A DNA stretch of 64,000 bases from JBFMFH01 sp040752275 (lineage in GTDB: Bacteria > Acidobacteriota > Vicinamibacteria > Vicinamibacterales > JAKQTR01): contig JBFMFH010000109.1 of NCBI GenBank assembly GCA_040752275.1, forward strand, positions 35,345-99,344, read 5' to 3'. The notes below the pieces were generated by a model, which was not told where the DNA came from, made no database searches, and saw only the letters and a program-made list of their open reading frames with translations. This document shows, in pieces, positions 10,146-18,636 of this stretch. Positions within the stretch are counted from its first letter, which is position 1, and each line of letters begins with the position of its first letter. The translations under genes and the position numbers were made by a program.

Positions 10146-10657
10146 GGCAACCGCCGTCGGGCGGCCGACCTGCGCCCGGGAAGTACGTGGTCCGCGACGG
10201 GACGCGCTCCGTCGCCGTGGAGGTCCTCGCCGACGGCACGGTGCGAGTGGAGGGAGCCGAACATCCGTTCCGGATCGCGCGGTCGCAGCCCGGCTGCTAC
10301 AGGGTCAGCGACGGCGCGCATTCGTGGGAGGTCTTCGTCGCCGGTCCCGCCGATGCCCGCTTCGTCGCCTCTGGCGGTCGCGCCGGTGTGGTCGAGATCG
10401 ACCCGGCATCGACACGCCCGCGGCGCAAGGCGCGTCCGGGCGGCGGCGACGGGACGATGGCCCCCATGCCCGGCACGGTCATCAAGATCGTCGTCAGCGT
10501 CGGCCAGGAAGTAAACGCCGGCGACGTGCTCCTCACGCTCGAGGCCATGAAGATGGAGCTGCCGTTACGATCCCCCCGTGACGGGGTCGTGACCGCCATT
10601 CGCTGCAAGGAAGGCGAACTGGTCCCGCCGGGGGCAACGCTGATCGACCTCGCATGA
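10142..10657 (+). CDS. Biotin carboxyl carrier protein (split MCC alpha C-terminus)
   Basis: 171 aa. ATG 10142-10144 overlaps the preceding TGA (ATGA) and has a GGGAGGATGG ribosome binding site. The first ~95 residues resemble the beta-barrel BT linker domain between biotin carboxylase and the biotin domain of acyl-CoA carboxylase alpha chains. Residues ~100-171 are a biotinyl-lipoyl domain with MAPMPGTVIKI and the biotinylation motif EAMKM. It carries CO2 between the carboxylase encoded just upstream and LiuB. The stop overlaps the mvaB ATG. Its homology to the missing C-terminal part of LiuD makes gene fission, or a frameshift in the assembly, the likely origin. Confidence 0.9.
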   Translation: MRQPPSGGRPAPGKYVVRDGTRSVAVEVLADGTVRVEGAEHPFRIARSQPGCYRVSDGAHSWEVFVAGPADARFVASGGRAGVVEIDPASTRPRRKARPGGGDGTMAPMPGTVIKIVVSVGQEVNAGDVLLTLEAMKMELPLRSPRDGVVTAIRCKEGELVPPGATLIDLA

Positions 10658-11595
10658 CTGGGTCACTGCCCCACCGGGTCTCCGTGGTCGACGTCGGACC
10701 ACGGGACGGGCTGCAGCACGAGGCGACTCTGCTCGACGTCGCCGCCAAGGTCACCTTCATCGAGCTGATCGCCAGCGCCGGGGTGCCGGTCGTCGAGGCC
10801 GGCGCATTCGTCAGTCCGAGATGGGTGCCGCAAATGGCTGACACCGACGAGGTGTTCGCCCGGGTGAGCCGGCGTGAGGGCACGCGCTATCCGGCTCTCG
10901 TGCCGAACATTCAAGGTCTCGAGCGAGCATCGGCGGCAGGGGTGAACGAGGTCGCCATCTTCGCCGCCGCGTCCGAGAGCTTCAGCCGCAAGAACATCAA
11001 CCAGTCGATCGCCGAGTCGCTCGAGACCTATGCCGCCGTGTGCGCACGCGCCCACGAGTCGGGCTTCCGGGTACGAGGGTACGTGTCGACCGGCTTCGGC
11101 TGTCCGTTCGAAGGTGCGGTGCCGCCAGCCCGCGTGGCCGAGATCGCCGGCGCCTTGGCCGACATGGGCGTTTTCGAGGTGTCGATCAGCGACACGATCG
11201 GCGTGGCGCATCCCGGACAGGTCTGGAACGTCCTCGAGGCGCTGGGGCGGCGGTTGCCAGTCGGCCGCACGGCGCTGCACTTCCACGACACGAGAGGGAC
11301 GGGGCTGGCCAACGTCCTCGCCGGCTTGCAGGCCGGCGTCTCGGTGTTCGACACATCGTGCGGCGGACTGGGCGGCTGCCCATACGCGCCCGGCTCGACG
11401 GGCAATCTCGCAACCGAAGATCTCGTTTATATGCTGAGCGGCCTCGGCGTCGAGACCAGCATCGATCTGAACGCGCTGGTGGCCGCGTCCGACTTCATGG
11501 CAGGACTCCTGGACCACCCGCTGCCGTCGCGATACTACCAGGCGTCGCGGCGCGGGCAGCGTCCAGATCCCGGTCGGGAGCTGCCGCACGCATGA
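10654..11595 (+). CDS. mvaB: Hydroxymethylglutaryl-CoA lyase
   Basis: 313 aa TIM-barrel lyase of the DRE-TIM (HMGL-like) superfamily. It cleaves HMG-CoA to acetyl-CoA and acetoacetate, the last step of leucine degradation. Visible motifs are VDVGPRDGLQHE (catalytic Asp/Arg), VEAGAFVSPRWVPQMAD, SISDTIGVAHPGQV, LHFHDTRGTGLAN (metal-binding His-x-His) and GGLGGCPYAPGSTGN (the catalytic-loop Cys). It is coupled to the BCCP gene by an ATGA overlap. This is the liuE/mvaB position expected in liu clusters. Confidence 0.95.
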   Translation: MTGSLPHRVSVVDVGPRDGLQHEATLLDVAAKVTFIELIASAGVPVVEAGAFVSPRWVPQMADTDEVFARVSRREGTRYPALVPNIQGLERASAAGVNEVAIFAAASESFSRKNINQSIAESLETYAAVCARAHESGFRVRGYVSTGFGCPFEGAVPPARVAEIAGALADMGVFEVSISDTIGVAHPGQVWNVLEALGRRLPVGRTALHFHDTRGTGLANVLAGLQAGVSVFDTSCGGLGGCPYAPGSTGNLATEDLVYMLSGLGVETSIDLNALVAASDFMAGLLDHPLPSRYYQASRRGQRPDPGRELPHA

Positions 11596-11614
11596 CCACC
11601 GGGCTGGATGGCTG

Positions 11615-12382
11615 ATGCGCGACCTCCTCGTCAACCGCCGCCGGCTCGAGTACGAGCTGCACGACCCGGTCGTCGCCGGCGCGCCGCTCGTCGTCTTTCT
11701 GCACGAGGGGCTCGGCTGCCTCGAGGCCTGGCGCGACTTCCCCGCCCGGGTGGCCGCCGCCACCGGGTGCGGGACGCTCGTGTACAGCCGCTGGGGCCAC
11801 GGGGGGTCAGAGGCCCGGCCCGGTGCCTGGCCCGTCTCATTCATGCACGACGAAGCGCAGTCGAGTCTCCCGGACCTGCTTGGCCACCTGGGCATCGAGC
11901 GTCCCGTCTTGTTCGGACACAGCGACGGAGCATCGATCGCCCTGCTCCACGCCGCCCAGTACCCCGATGCGGTCCGGGCCGTGATCAGCGTCGCCGCGCA
12001 CGTCATGGTGGAAGCGGAAACGGTGGAGAGCATCCGCGCCGCCCGGGCACGTTTCGAGGAAGGGTCGCTGCGCCAGGGGCTCGAGCGCTACCACGGGCCC
12101 AATACGGCAACGATGTTCGACGGCTGGTCTGGCGTCTGGCTGCACCCGGCATTCCGCGGCTGGGACATCAGGCCTGAGCTCGGCCGCGTCCGCTGCCCGG
12201 TCCTGGCCATTCAGGGCAGCGCCGATCACTACGGCACTCCGGTGCAACTGGACGCGATCCGGGATGGTGTCGCCGGCCCCGTGGTGACATCGTTGCTCCG
12301 CGGGTGCGGTCACTCGCCGCACCGCGATGCCCCCGACGCCGTCATCAAGGCCGTCTCGACGCTCGTGGCCAGACTGGAGTGA
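11615..12382 (+). CDS. Alpha/beta hydrolase
   Basis: 255 aa, complete alpha/beta-hydrolase fold. Oxyanion region VVFLHEGLGCLEAW, nucleophile elbow GHSDGASIAL (Ser ~101), acid loop GSADHYG, catalytic His in GCGHSPHRD. No signal peptide. It resembles the BioH/haloperoxidase-like esterases often found at the end of acyl-CoA catabolic clusters; a thioesterase or ester-cleaving role is inference. It starts 19 bp after mvaB on the same strand, so it probably belongs to the liu transcript. An ATG 7 bp upstream (11608) is in another frame. Confidence 0.85.
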   Translation: MRDLLVNRRRLEYELHDPVVAGAPLVVFLHEGLGCLEAWRDFPARVAAATGCGTLVYSRWGHGGSEARPGAWPVSFMHDEAQSSLPDLLGHLGIERPVLFGHSDGASIALLHAAQYPDAVRAVISVAAHVMVEAETVESIRAARARFEEGSLRQGLERYHGPNTATMFDGWSGVWLHPAFRGWDIRPELGRVRCPVLAIQGSADHYGTPVQLDAIRDGVAGPVVTSLLRGCGHSPHRDAPDAVIKAVSTLVARLE

Positions 12383-12506
12383 AGCAGCGCGGCGGGGGCT
12401 CCGATGCCAGATCCTGCCCCTGAGCGGGCGGCGGGCCAGGCCGCGGGCGACCGCAGGCTCCAGGAGGCACCGTGTACACGGAAGTGCATGGACCGTACCG
12501 TCGCGC

Positions 12507-12875
12507 TCATGTGCCCCCCACATCGGTCTCCTTCAGCGGAACGTCCCAATGGGCCTCGATGAGTTCGAAGCGTCGCTGCTCCTCGCGCCTGAAGGCTTCC
12601 TGGTCAGGGTACAGCCGCTTCTTGATCTCCGGTTCGGTGGACTCGAAGACCGAGGCCACGTCCCGGAAGACGATTTCCGTGGCAAAGTTCCAGTCGGCCC
12701 GGCCGTCACCATGGAACTTCGGTTCGACACACCTCACCGACAGGAACCGTCCGGACTTCACCTGCTCGGCCAGCACCGGATAGTGATTCTTGCGAAAGAG
12801 ATCGACGAACTCGCCATGGTGTCCCCAGCGCACGCGATAGAAGTACCAGACCGTCACACCCCTGCTCGTCGCCAT
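12507..12875 (-). CDS. Conserved hypothetical protein, 122 aa
   Basis: Start placed at ATG 12873-12875 because GGAGGACGGC precedes it; a longer frame to 12965 runs into repeat sequence. The protein begins MATSRGVTVWYFYRVRWGHH and has many aromatic and charged residues (FVDLFRKNHYPVLAEQ, FHGDGRADWNFATEIVFRD, EAHWDVPL). The pattern suggests a small dimeric alpha+beta (ferredoxin-like, EthD/NIPSNAP-like) barrel, but no motif proves this. Acidobacterial genomes often encode secreted or cytoplasmic proteins of this type; function unknown. It is convergent with the hydrolase at 11615-12382 and divergent from osmC. Confidence 0.65.
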   Translation of the reverse strand: MATSRGVTVWYFYRVRWGHHGEFVDLFRKNHYPVLAEQVKSGRFLSVRCVEPKFHGDGRADWNFATEIVFRDVASVFESTEPEIKKRLYPDQEAFRREEQRRFELIEAHWDVPLKETDVGGT

Positions 12876-12933
12876 GCCGTCCTCCATGTGGTCCTTCCAG
12901 TCTACCTGACGTCCACAGGCGGCCGGTTGCCAT

Positions 12934-13060
12934 GGGATCACGGGATCACTCCCTCGCGGGATCACTCCCCCCCTCGCGGGATCACTCCCGTTCTAGAACG
13001 GGTCTCATCCCGGAGTCATTCCGGAGTCATCCCGGAGTCTCATCCCGGAGTACCCCCGGG
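12934..13060. repeat. Paired inverted repeat arrays around a perfect 16-bp palindrome
   Basis: Left array: GGGATCAC(TCC) units at 12934, 12942, 12958 and 12978, spaced by CTCGC-containing linkers of varying length. Centre: CCCGTTCTAGAACGGG at 12987-13002, a perfect palindrome. Right array: four CATCCCGGAGT-type 11-bp units (13006-13052), near-complements of the left units. The whole could fold into a long imperfect hairpin. It lies in the 305-bp divergent intergenic region between the 122-aa gene (start 12875) and osmC (start 13181). Apart from this array I see only the osmC ribosome binding site there. Confidence 0.75.
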
Positions 13061-13180
13061 AGTGGGCCCGCGGCCGGCTTGAGCGCAACCCAGATGTGCT
13101 TGAGGCCGCGTGCAGGATCGTGCCAGAGTAGGACCATGGTCTCCGTTCACGAGTGAGATTCTGAGAGGAGCGACGACATC

Positions 13181-13600
13181 ATGGCGGTGAGCAGGTCGAC
13201 GGCGGTGTGGAAGGGCAATTTGACCGAGGGCTCCGGGGTCATGCGCCTCGGCAAGGGCGGGTACGAGGGACCGTTCACGCGCGCGTCTCGGTTCGAGAAC
13301 GGCCAGGGCACGAACCCGGAAGAGCTGATCGGCGCCGCGCATGCCGGCTGTTTCTCGATGTTCCTGTCGGCGATTCTCTCGAAGAGCGGGTTCCCGCCCG
13401 GTGAGATCCGCACAACCGCGAAGGTGCACCTGGGTGACGGCCCGACCATCACGCGGATCGAGCTCGATACGGAGGCGCAGGTCCCCGGGTGCGAGGACGA
13501 CGTCTTTCTGGAGCACGCGGAGCAGGCGAAGGCCGGGTGCCCGGTCTCGAAGGCCCTGTCGGCCGTCCCGATGCATCTGACCGCCCGCCTCGTGAAATAG
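13181..13600 (+). CDS. OsmC-family peroxiredoxin
   Basis: 139 aa. OsmC/Ohr proteins reduce organic hydroperoxides with two conserved cysteines, both present here: AAHAGCFSMFL (Cys ~51) and QAKAGCPVSKAL (Cys ~119). The Arg/Glu context (GTNPEELIGAAHAG) matches the OsmC rather than the Ohr branch. Cytoplasmic. GAGGAG-type ribosome binding site at 13165-13172. Followed 25 bp later by the PfkB kinase. The upstream region contains the large inverted-repeat array, so any stress-induced promoter must lie within ~120 bp of the ATG. Confidence 0.9.
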   Translation: MAVSRSTAVWKGNLTEGSGVMRLGKGGYEGPFTRASRFENGQGTNPEELIGAAHAGCFSMFLSAILSKSGFPPGEIRTTAKVHLGDGPTITRIELDTEAQVPGCEDDVFLEHAEQAKAGCPVSKALSAVPMHLTARLVK

Positions 13601-13625
13601 CACCGCAGCGAAGGAGCGGCAGAGC

Positions 13626-14519
13626 GTGAGCCGGACGCGCCTCCTGGTCGTCGGCGACGTGGCCTGGGACATCTTCATCCGGCCGCAGCGACCGCTCGTG
13701 AGCGGCTCGGATGTCCTGGGCACCGTCGACATGATGCCTGGAGGCGCAGCCGCGAACGTGGCCGTCTGGGCCAGGCGCCTCGGCGCTGACGCCCGGCTCG
13801 TCGGCAAGGTCGGCGACGACCCCCTGGGCGAGCTCATGTGCGCGCACCTTCGGGCCGAAGCGGCTGCCGGAGACCTCATCTGCGTGGCCGGCGGCCTCAC
13901 GACCCGCGTCGGCATCCTGGTGTCTGCGGATGGCGAACATTCGTTCGTGATCGACCACACGAAGATCCTGCTGTTCGAGGAGGGCGACGTCCCCACGAGT
14001 CTCCTCGACGGCGTCGACGCGGTCTTCTTCAACGGATACGACATCTACCTCGCCGGGTCGGCGGCCTTCCTCACGCCCGTCCTCGGCGAAGCGCGGCGGC
14101 GCCACATCCCGGTCGCATTCGACCCGTCGTCGTTCACCCTCATCGAGGCGTACGGCGCAGAACGCCTCCTCGGCGACGTCTGCCCGCTCGACGTGCTCAT
14201 CGCCAACGAAGACGAAACCCGCGCACTGGCCGGGGGCTCGGGGGCGTCGGCATTGACCGCGCATGCGTCGCTGGTGGTGGTGAAGAGAGGGCGGGATGGC
14301 GCGGCGGCCTATGGGAACGGCGTGTGGACGCGCGAACCATCGACACCGCTGGCGGCGGTCGACACCACCGGCGCCGGCGACGCGTTCGACGCAGCGTTCC
14401 TGGTCGAGTGGCTCGAATCCGGCGACGTCGACGCCGCGCTGAAGGCGGGAAACCGACTGGGCGCCTATGTCGCGAGCCACCTGGGCGCACAGCCCGCGAT
14501 GGCACCCCCCCGGGTCTGA
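13626..14519 (+). CDS. PfkB-family sugar kinase
   Basis: 297 aa ribokinase-like kinase. GTG start at 13626 with AAGGAG ten bases upstream. N-terminal GDVAWDIFIRP and GGAAANVAVWARRLGADARLVGKVGDD form the substrate lid/PfkB signature 1. The C-terminal DTTGAGDAFDAAF is PfkB signature 2 with the catalytic Asp. The substrate cannot be told from sequence; ribokinase, fructokinase and adenosine-kinase branches all share these motifs. It is convergent with the BNR/VPS10 gene, whose stop codon lies ~47 bp away. Confidence 0.88.
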   Translation: MSRTRLLVVGDVAWDIFIRPQRPLVSGSDVLGTVDMMPGGAAANVAVWARRLGADARLVGKVGDDPLGELMCAHLRAEAAAGDLICVAGGLTTRVGILVSADGEHSFVIDHTKILLFEEGDVPTSLLDGVDAVFFNGYDIYLAGSAAFLTPVLGEARRRHIPVAFDPSSFTLIEAYGAERLLGDVCPLDVLIANEDETRALAGGSGASALTAHASLVVVKRGRDGAAAYGNGVWTREPSTPLAAVDTTGAGDAFDAAFLVEWLESGDVDAALKAGNRLGAYVASHLGAQPAMAPPRV

Positions 14520-14534
14520 CGTGCCGGGCCCGCC

Positions 14535-14548
14535 GGGTCCAAGGACCC
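14535..14548. terminator. Short hairpin between convergent genes
   Basis: GGGTCC aa GGACCC (effective stem GGGTC/GACCC, 4-nt loop), 16 bp after the PfkB stop and 19 bp from the facing BNR-gene stop. Position suits a bidirectional terminator, but there is no U-tract and the stem is short. Confidence 0.25.
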
Positions 14549-14566
14549 CGTCAATCAACGTCTCTG

Positions 14567-17500
14567 TCAGCGATCAGCCATCGGCGATCGGCCCTCAGCT
14601 CGTGCGAGAGGCCCACCGTCATCGGCGCCGAGGCTGAAGGCCGAGCGCGATTGGTCCCACTCCTCCCAGCCCATCCGGGTGATGGGCGGCAGCTTCTGCC
14701 GCGCCAGTTCGGTATTGAGCGCGGCGGCGTCCTTCACGAACGTGGCGTCGAACTTCGCCATCGCCGCGTCCAGATCCCCGCCGAGCACCGCCATGCGATC
14801 GAGCTGCGACTGCGTCGGCCGGCCTTCGTAGCCGTTGATGTTGCCGTAGAGCGTGCCGATCTCCTCGCGCAGTTTCTCCTCGCCTGAGATGCCTTCGCCG
14901 CGCTGTTCGGAGACGAGGGCCTTTCGCTGGGACTCCAATTCTGTGGCCAACGCCTCGAGGCGTCCCCGGAGGCGGTTCCGATCCGGCAGCTTCCCGGCGG
15001 TCTGCCGCGCCTGGGCGCTCGCGGCCGCAAGAGCATCGGCCAGGTGGGCCAGGCGTTCGACCATCCCGAACAGCTTCAGTACCGCATCGCGCTGGGCAAC
15101 CCGATCGGCGTCGGTGTGTCGCGAACCCGGCTCCGCCACGAGTGTGAGCGTCGAGGCGAACGCCTCCTTGCCCTTGATCATCCTGACCGTATAGGTGCCC
15201 GGCAGCACCCGCGGGCCCAGCAGCGAGAAGATGCTCGAGATCGCACCGGCGCCGGGAGCGTTCCGCGGCGCCCGCGATCGCATCGGCCACTGGACACGAT
15301 TGATCCCGCGGCGCTTGCCGCCGTCGATGGTGGCCAGTCTCGCGCCCTGCCCGTCGTACACCTCCAGCTTGAGGTCGCCGAACATGTGGCGCTTCTTCAG
15401 GTAGTAGGTAATGACGCCGGCCTCGGCCGGACTCGCGCCCACGAACTCGGCGTCCCCGTTGAAGCCGAACTCGAACGTGGGCATGACCATGGGGGACGGC
15501 CGCGACGGCAGGAACGCGACTTCGCTCTCGACGACCCGGGCCGTGAGCGACCGCAGCGGCGTGATGTCGTCGACGACATACAATCCCCGGCCGTGCGTGG
15601 CCACGATCAGGTCGTGGTCCCGCGGGTGGATCGCCAGGTCCCGAACGGCGACGTTCGGCAGGTTGCCCTTGAACTGGCCCCACTGCCGGCCGCCGTCTAC
15701 GGAGATCCACAGGCCGAACTCGGTCCCCAGGAACAGCAGATCCGGGTTGACCGGATCCTCCTTGACGACGTGTGCGTACCCGGCCACGTCCGGTGTCGCC
15801 AGGGACGTCCACGTCCGGCCGAAGTCCCTGGTCACGAACAGATAGGCCTTCATGTCGCCGGTCATGTGGCCGTCGAGCGTGACGTAGGCGGTCCCTGCCG
15901 AGGCATGTCCCGCCTCGATGGAACTGACCCAGGTGTGCGGCGGCACGCCAGTCACGTTCCCGACGACGTTGGTCCACGTCTTGCCGCCGTCGCGGGTCAA
16001 CTGAACGTTGCCATCGTCGGTGCCCACCCAGATCGTCTGCGCATCCTTCGGCGATTCTTCGATGGCGAAGATCGTGCAGTGGTTCTCGGCGGTAGAGTTG
16101 TCCAGGGTGAGGCCGCCCGAGTTCATCTGCTTCTGCTTGTCGGGATCGTTGGTGGTCAGGTCCGGCGAAATCCGCTCCCACGACTCGCCCTTGTCCCGGG
16201 TCCGGAACAGGAACTGGGCACCGTAGTACATCGTCCGTGGGTCGTTCGGGCTCAGATGGATGGGCGTGTTCCAGTTGAACCGGTACCGTGGCTCGCCGGC
16301 CTTCGGCGTGGGCTTGATGTCCTTGCTCTCGAGGGATGACTTCCGGACCCTGAAGAGGTTTCCGCCCTGGTACTCGTCGTAGACGACGTCGGGATCCTCG
16401 GGATCGGGGAATGCCCAGAATCCGTCGCCACCCGTCAGTGCATGCCAGTGCTTGTTCGCGATGCCGCCGCCCCGGCGCGACGGGCCGTACCAGGTGCTGT
16501 TGTCCTGCAACCCGCCGTACACGTTGTACGGCCACTCCATGTCATAGCTCACGTGGTAGTACTGCGACACGGACAGGCTCCCGACGAAGCGGAACGTGCT
16601 TCCCCGGTTGTACGAGATGTAGACGCCTCCATCCGTCCCGATGACGAGCTGCTCGGGGTTCGCGGGGTTCACCCAGATGTCGTGGACATCACCATGGTAG
16701 CTCGGCCCGAAGATGCCGCTGGCGCCGATGGCGCCAAACGTCCTGCCCCCGTCGTCGCTGACCGCCGCCGAGAACCCCATCTTGTAGACCCTGTCGACGT
16801 TCTTCGGGTCCGCCACGAGGCGGGAGAAATAGAACGGCCGCGCCGTGACGGCACTCGAGTGGCTCAGCGCCTCCCAGGATTCGCCTCCGTCGTCCGACCG
16901 ATAGAGCCTCGTCTGCTCAGCCTCGATCGTGGCAAACACCAGGCCGGCCTTGGCAGGCGAGGTCGAGACGGCGATGCGTCCCAGCTCTCCTTCTGGTAGG
17001 TCCCTTGTGAGCCGCTGCCACGTCGAACCCCCGTCCTTCGAACGGTACAAGCCGCTCTTGGGGCCGCCTGAGGTGAAGAACCACGGCAGGCGACGGAACT
17101 GCCACAACCCCGCATAGAGGACGCCCGGATCGTCCGGGGCCATCGCCAGGTCCGCACACCCGACGTCGGGGGCCACATACAGCACCTTCTCCCAGGTCTT
17201 GCCGGCGTCGGTCGTGCGGTAGACGCCCCGGTCATCGCTGTCGCTGAACAGCGCTCCGGCCGCGCAGACGTACACGGTGTTCCCGTCCTTGGGATGGACC
17301 AGGATCCTCGAGACCCGCTCGGTCCGCTCGAGACCGATCCGGGTCCAGGTGTCGCCGGCATCCGCGCTGCGGTACACGCCGTCGCCGACTGATACGCTGT
17401 TCCTGACCCAGGTCTCACCCGTACCCACCCAGACGTGCTTCGGGTTCGACGAATCGACGGCCACGGCTCCAATCGACTGGTTGTACTTGTCGAACACCGG

Positions 17501-17758
17501 CTTGAAGACCAGTCCGCCGTCCACCGATTTCCACAGGCCGCCGCCAGCCGCGCCCGCGTAGATGGTCAGGCGCTCGCCGGCCACCGCCGCCACCGCCGAG
17601 ATCCGGCCGCTCATCGTCGCCGGCCCGATCGCGCGAGCCTCCAGGCCCGCGAACGTGTCCGAATCGACTGCCACACCCTGGGCGTGCGCCAGCGAGGCGG
17701 CAACCGACAGGCAGGCTGCCGCCACTGACGCCGCGCCCAGTCTGGTCGCTGCGCGCAT
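14567..17758 (-). CDS. Large secreted BNR/VPS10-like (sortilin-type) beta-propeller protein
   Basis: 1063 aa with a Sec signal peptide (AACLSVAASLAHAQ). The body is a many-bladed beta-propeller with repeated Asp-box motifs (DAGDTWTRI, DAGKTWEKV, DGGSTWQRL, DGGESWEAL, DKGESWERI, DGGKTWTNV, DFGRTWTSL). Later come HPRDHDLIVATHGRGLYVVDD and a C-terminal region with a beta-sandwich-like segment and a helical tail. Such proteins are numerous in Acidobacteria and are often labelled 'glycosyl hydrolase' without proof; the ligand is unknown. Ribosome binding site GGGAGGACC before ATG 17758. It starts 25 bp after a LolA-like gene, so the two probably share a transcript. The final codons lie in a 7-bp tandem array. 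Confidence 0.88.
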   Translation of the reverse strand: MRAATRLGAASVAAACLSVAASLAHAQGVAVDSDTFAGLEARAIGPATMSGRISAVAAVAGERLTIYAGAAGGGLWKSVDGGLVFKPVFDKYNQSIGAVAVDSSNPKHVWVGTGETWVRNSVSVGDGVYRSADAGDTWTRIGLERTERVSRILVHPKDGNTVYVCAAGALFSDSDDRGVYRTTDAGKTWEKVLYVAPDVGCADLAMAPDDPGVLYAGLWQFRRLPWFFTSGGPKSGLYRSKDGGSTWQRLTRDLPEGELGRIAVSTSPAKAGLVFATIEAEQTRLYRSDDGGESWEALSHSSAVTARPFYFSRLVADPKNVDRVYKMGFSAAVSDDGGRTFGAIGASGIFGPSYHGDVHDIWVNPANPEQLVIGTDGGVYISYNRGSTFRFVGSLSVSQYYHVSYDMEWPYNVYGGLQDNSTWYGPSRRGGGIANKHWHALTGGDGFWAFPDPEDPDVVYDEYQGGNLFRVRKSSLESKDIKPTPKAGEPRYRFNWNTPIHLSPNDPRTMYYGAQFLFRTRDKGESWERISPDLTTNDPDKQKQMNSGGLTLDNSTAENHCTIFAIEESPKDAQTIWVGTDDGNVQLTRDGGKTWTNVVGNVTGVPPHTWVSSIEAGHASAGTAYVTLDGHMTGDMKAYLFVTRDFGRTWTSLATPDVAGYAHVVKEDPVNPDLLFLGTEFGLWISVDGGRQWGQFKGNLPNVAVRDLAIHPRDHDLIVATHGRGLYVVDDITPLRSLTARVVESEVAFLPSRPSPMVMPTFEFGFNGDAEFVGASPAEAGVITYYLKKRHMFGDLKLEVYDGQGARLATIDGGKRRGINRVQWPMRSRAPRNAPGAGAISSIFSLLGPRVLPGTYTVRMIKGKEAFASTLTLVAEPGSRHTDADRVAQRDAVLKLFGMVERLAHLADALAAASAQARQTAGKLPDRNRLRGRLEALATELESQRKALVSEQRGEGISGEEKLREEIGTLYGNINGYEGRPTQSQLDRMAVLGGDLDAAMAKFDATFVKDAAALNTELARQKLPPITRMGWEEWDQSRSAFSLGADDGGPLARAEGRSPMADR
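14569..14596. repeat. Heptamer tandem array (4 units, RGCSATC type) over the BNR-gene stop
   Basis: AGCGATC, AGCCATC, GGCGATC, GGCCCTC in register. It begins at the last base of the stop codon and encodes part of the C-terminal residues of the BNR/VPS10 protein. Confidence 0.55.
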
Positions 17759-17783
17759 GCGTTGGTCCTCCCGGGGGCCGGGG

Positions 17784-18515
17784 CTACTTCTTGACGGGCA
17801 TCTTGAAGCGTGAGTCCTCGATCGCCGGGTTGATCTCGATCTTCTCGACGGTCATCTTCTGGCGCATCTGGCCGCCGACCTGTCCGGAGTCGATCGAGAA
17901 GGGAAACAAGAGGCCGTCGACCTCCTTCCAGTCGCCGACGATCGTGTCGTTCTCCATGTCGGAGCCGCGCACGTTGGTTCTGCTCTCCTGCTTCACCTCG
18001 AGGTAGTGCTCTGCGTCGATGTAGTAGGTGCGCGTGTCACCGCTCTTCAGCGTCACCTTGAGTTTGTAGCAGTCGGTTCCCTCGACCTGCTCCTTGCCCT
18101 GCAGCTCGACGGTGTTGCCCTTCTCCTTGTAGTCCACGAAGGGCCCGTCCATGTCGGCCTGCTCCTCGACGAGCTTCATCGCCTCGCTCGGCAGCTCCTC
18201 CGGCTCGGTCCGCCCGCTCATGGGGTTTAGCATCCAGCCGGCCGTGCCGTCGTAGGCCTGTGTGATGGTCATCCCTTGAACGGCGATGTCCATCCGCAAC
18301 GAGCGCGGGCGCTTCAGCTCCAGCACGATGGGGGCCTCCACTCCGGGGCCGATCAGCATCCTTCCGGTCAGCCGGATCGACTGCACGGCCTTCAGCTTGT
18401 CGGCGCCGCCCTTCGCCTCGAGGTTCTTCGCGATGATCTCGTCTGCGGTCTGGGCAGACACGGGAACCGCGACGAAGGCGACGATGGCCGCCGCGGCAAG
18501 CGCTGGACGCAGCAT
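17784..18515 (-). CDS. Secreted LolA-like outer-membrane lipoprotein-sorting protein
   Basis: 243 aa. Start set at ATG 18513-18515, which has a textbook TAGGAGGAATCAC leader. Signal peptide LAAAAIVAFVAVPVSAQ. The mature part (ADEIIAKNLEAKGGADKLKAVQSIRLTGRM, DGTAGWMLNPMSG, YYIDAEHYLEVKQESR, FPFSIDSGQ) is the half-barrel layout of LolA/LolB-like or 'outer membrane lipoprotein-sorting' proteins in Acidobacteria. In Proteobacteria LolA ferries lipoproteins; these relatives may bind other hydrophobic cargo. It is transcribed ahead of the BNR/VPS10 gene, so a shared envelope role is plausible. Confidence 0.82.
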   Translation of the reverse strand: MLRPALAAAAIVAFVAVPVSAQTADEIIAKNLEAKGGADKLKAVQSIRLTGRMLIGPGVEAPIVLELKRPRSLRMDIAVQGMTITQAYDGTAGWMLNPMSGRTEPEELPSEAMKLVEEQADMDGPFVDYKEKGNTVELQGKEQVEGTDCYKLKVTLKSGDTRTYYIDAEHYLEVKQESRTNVRGSDMENDTIVGDWKEVDGLLFPFSIDSGQVGGQMRQKMTVEKIEINPAIEDSRFKMPVKK

Positions 18516-18636
18516 GTGATTCCTCCTAGGTTGGGATCCCATCTTACTTGAAGACGAGGCGGGGTCGACCGTGCGACCTCGTCTTAGGCGCCTGGCCCGT
18601 CATCGCTGTGGCGACCTTCGTGTTCGCCGAAGAGTG

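Noticed and set aside
12934..13060. CRISPR array
   Set aside because: Units are 8-20 bp with irregular, very short linkers and no unique spacers; no cas genes in the window.
13027..13137. A 36-codon minus-strand ORF (MVLLWHDPARGLKHIW...) before osmC
   Set aside because: Reads smoothly at first but ends in the repeat array, has no ribosome binding site that I can see and no known family.
14619..16535. A ~640-codon frame on the same strand as, but out of frame with, the BNR/VPS10 gene
   Set aside because: Arg/Gly/His-rich shadow with no recognisable motif; the in-frame propeller repeats prove the other frame.
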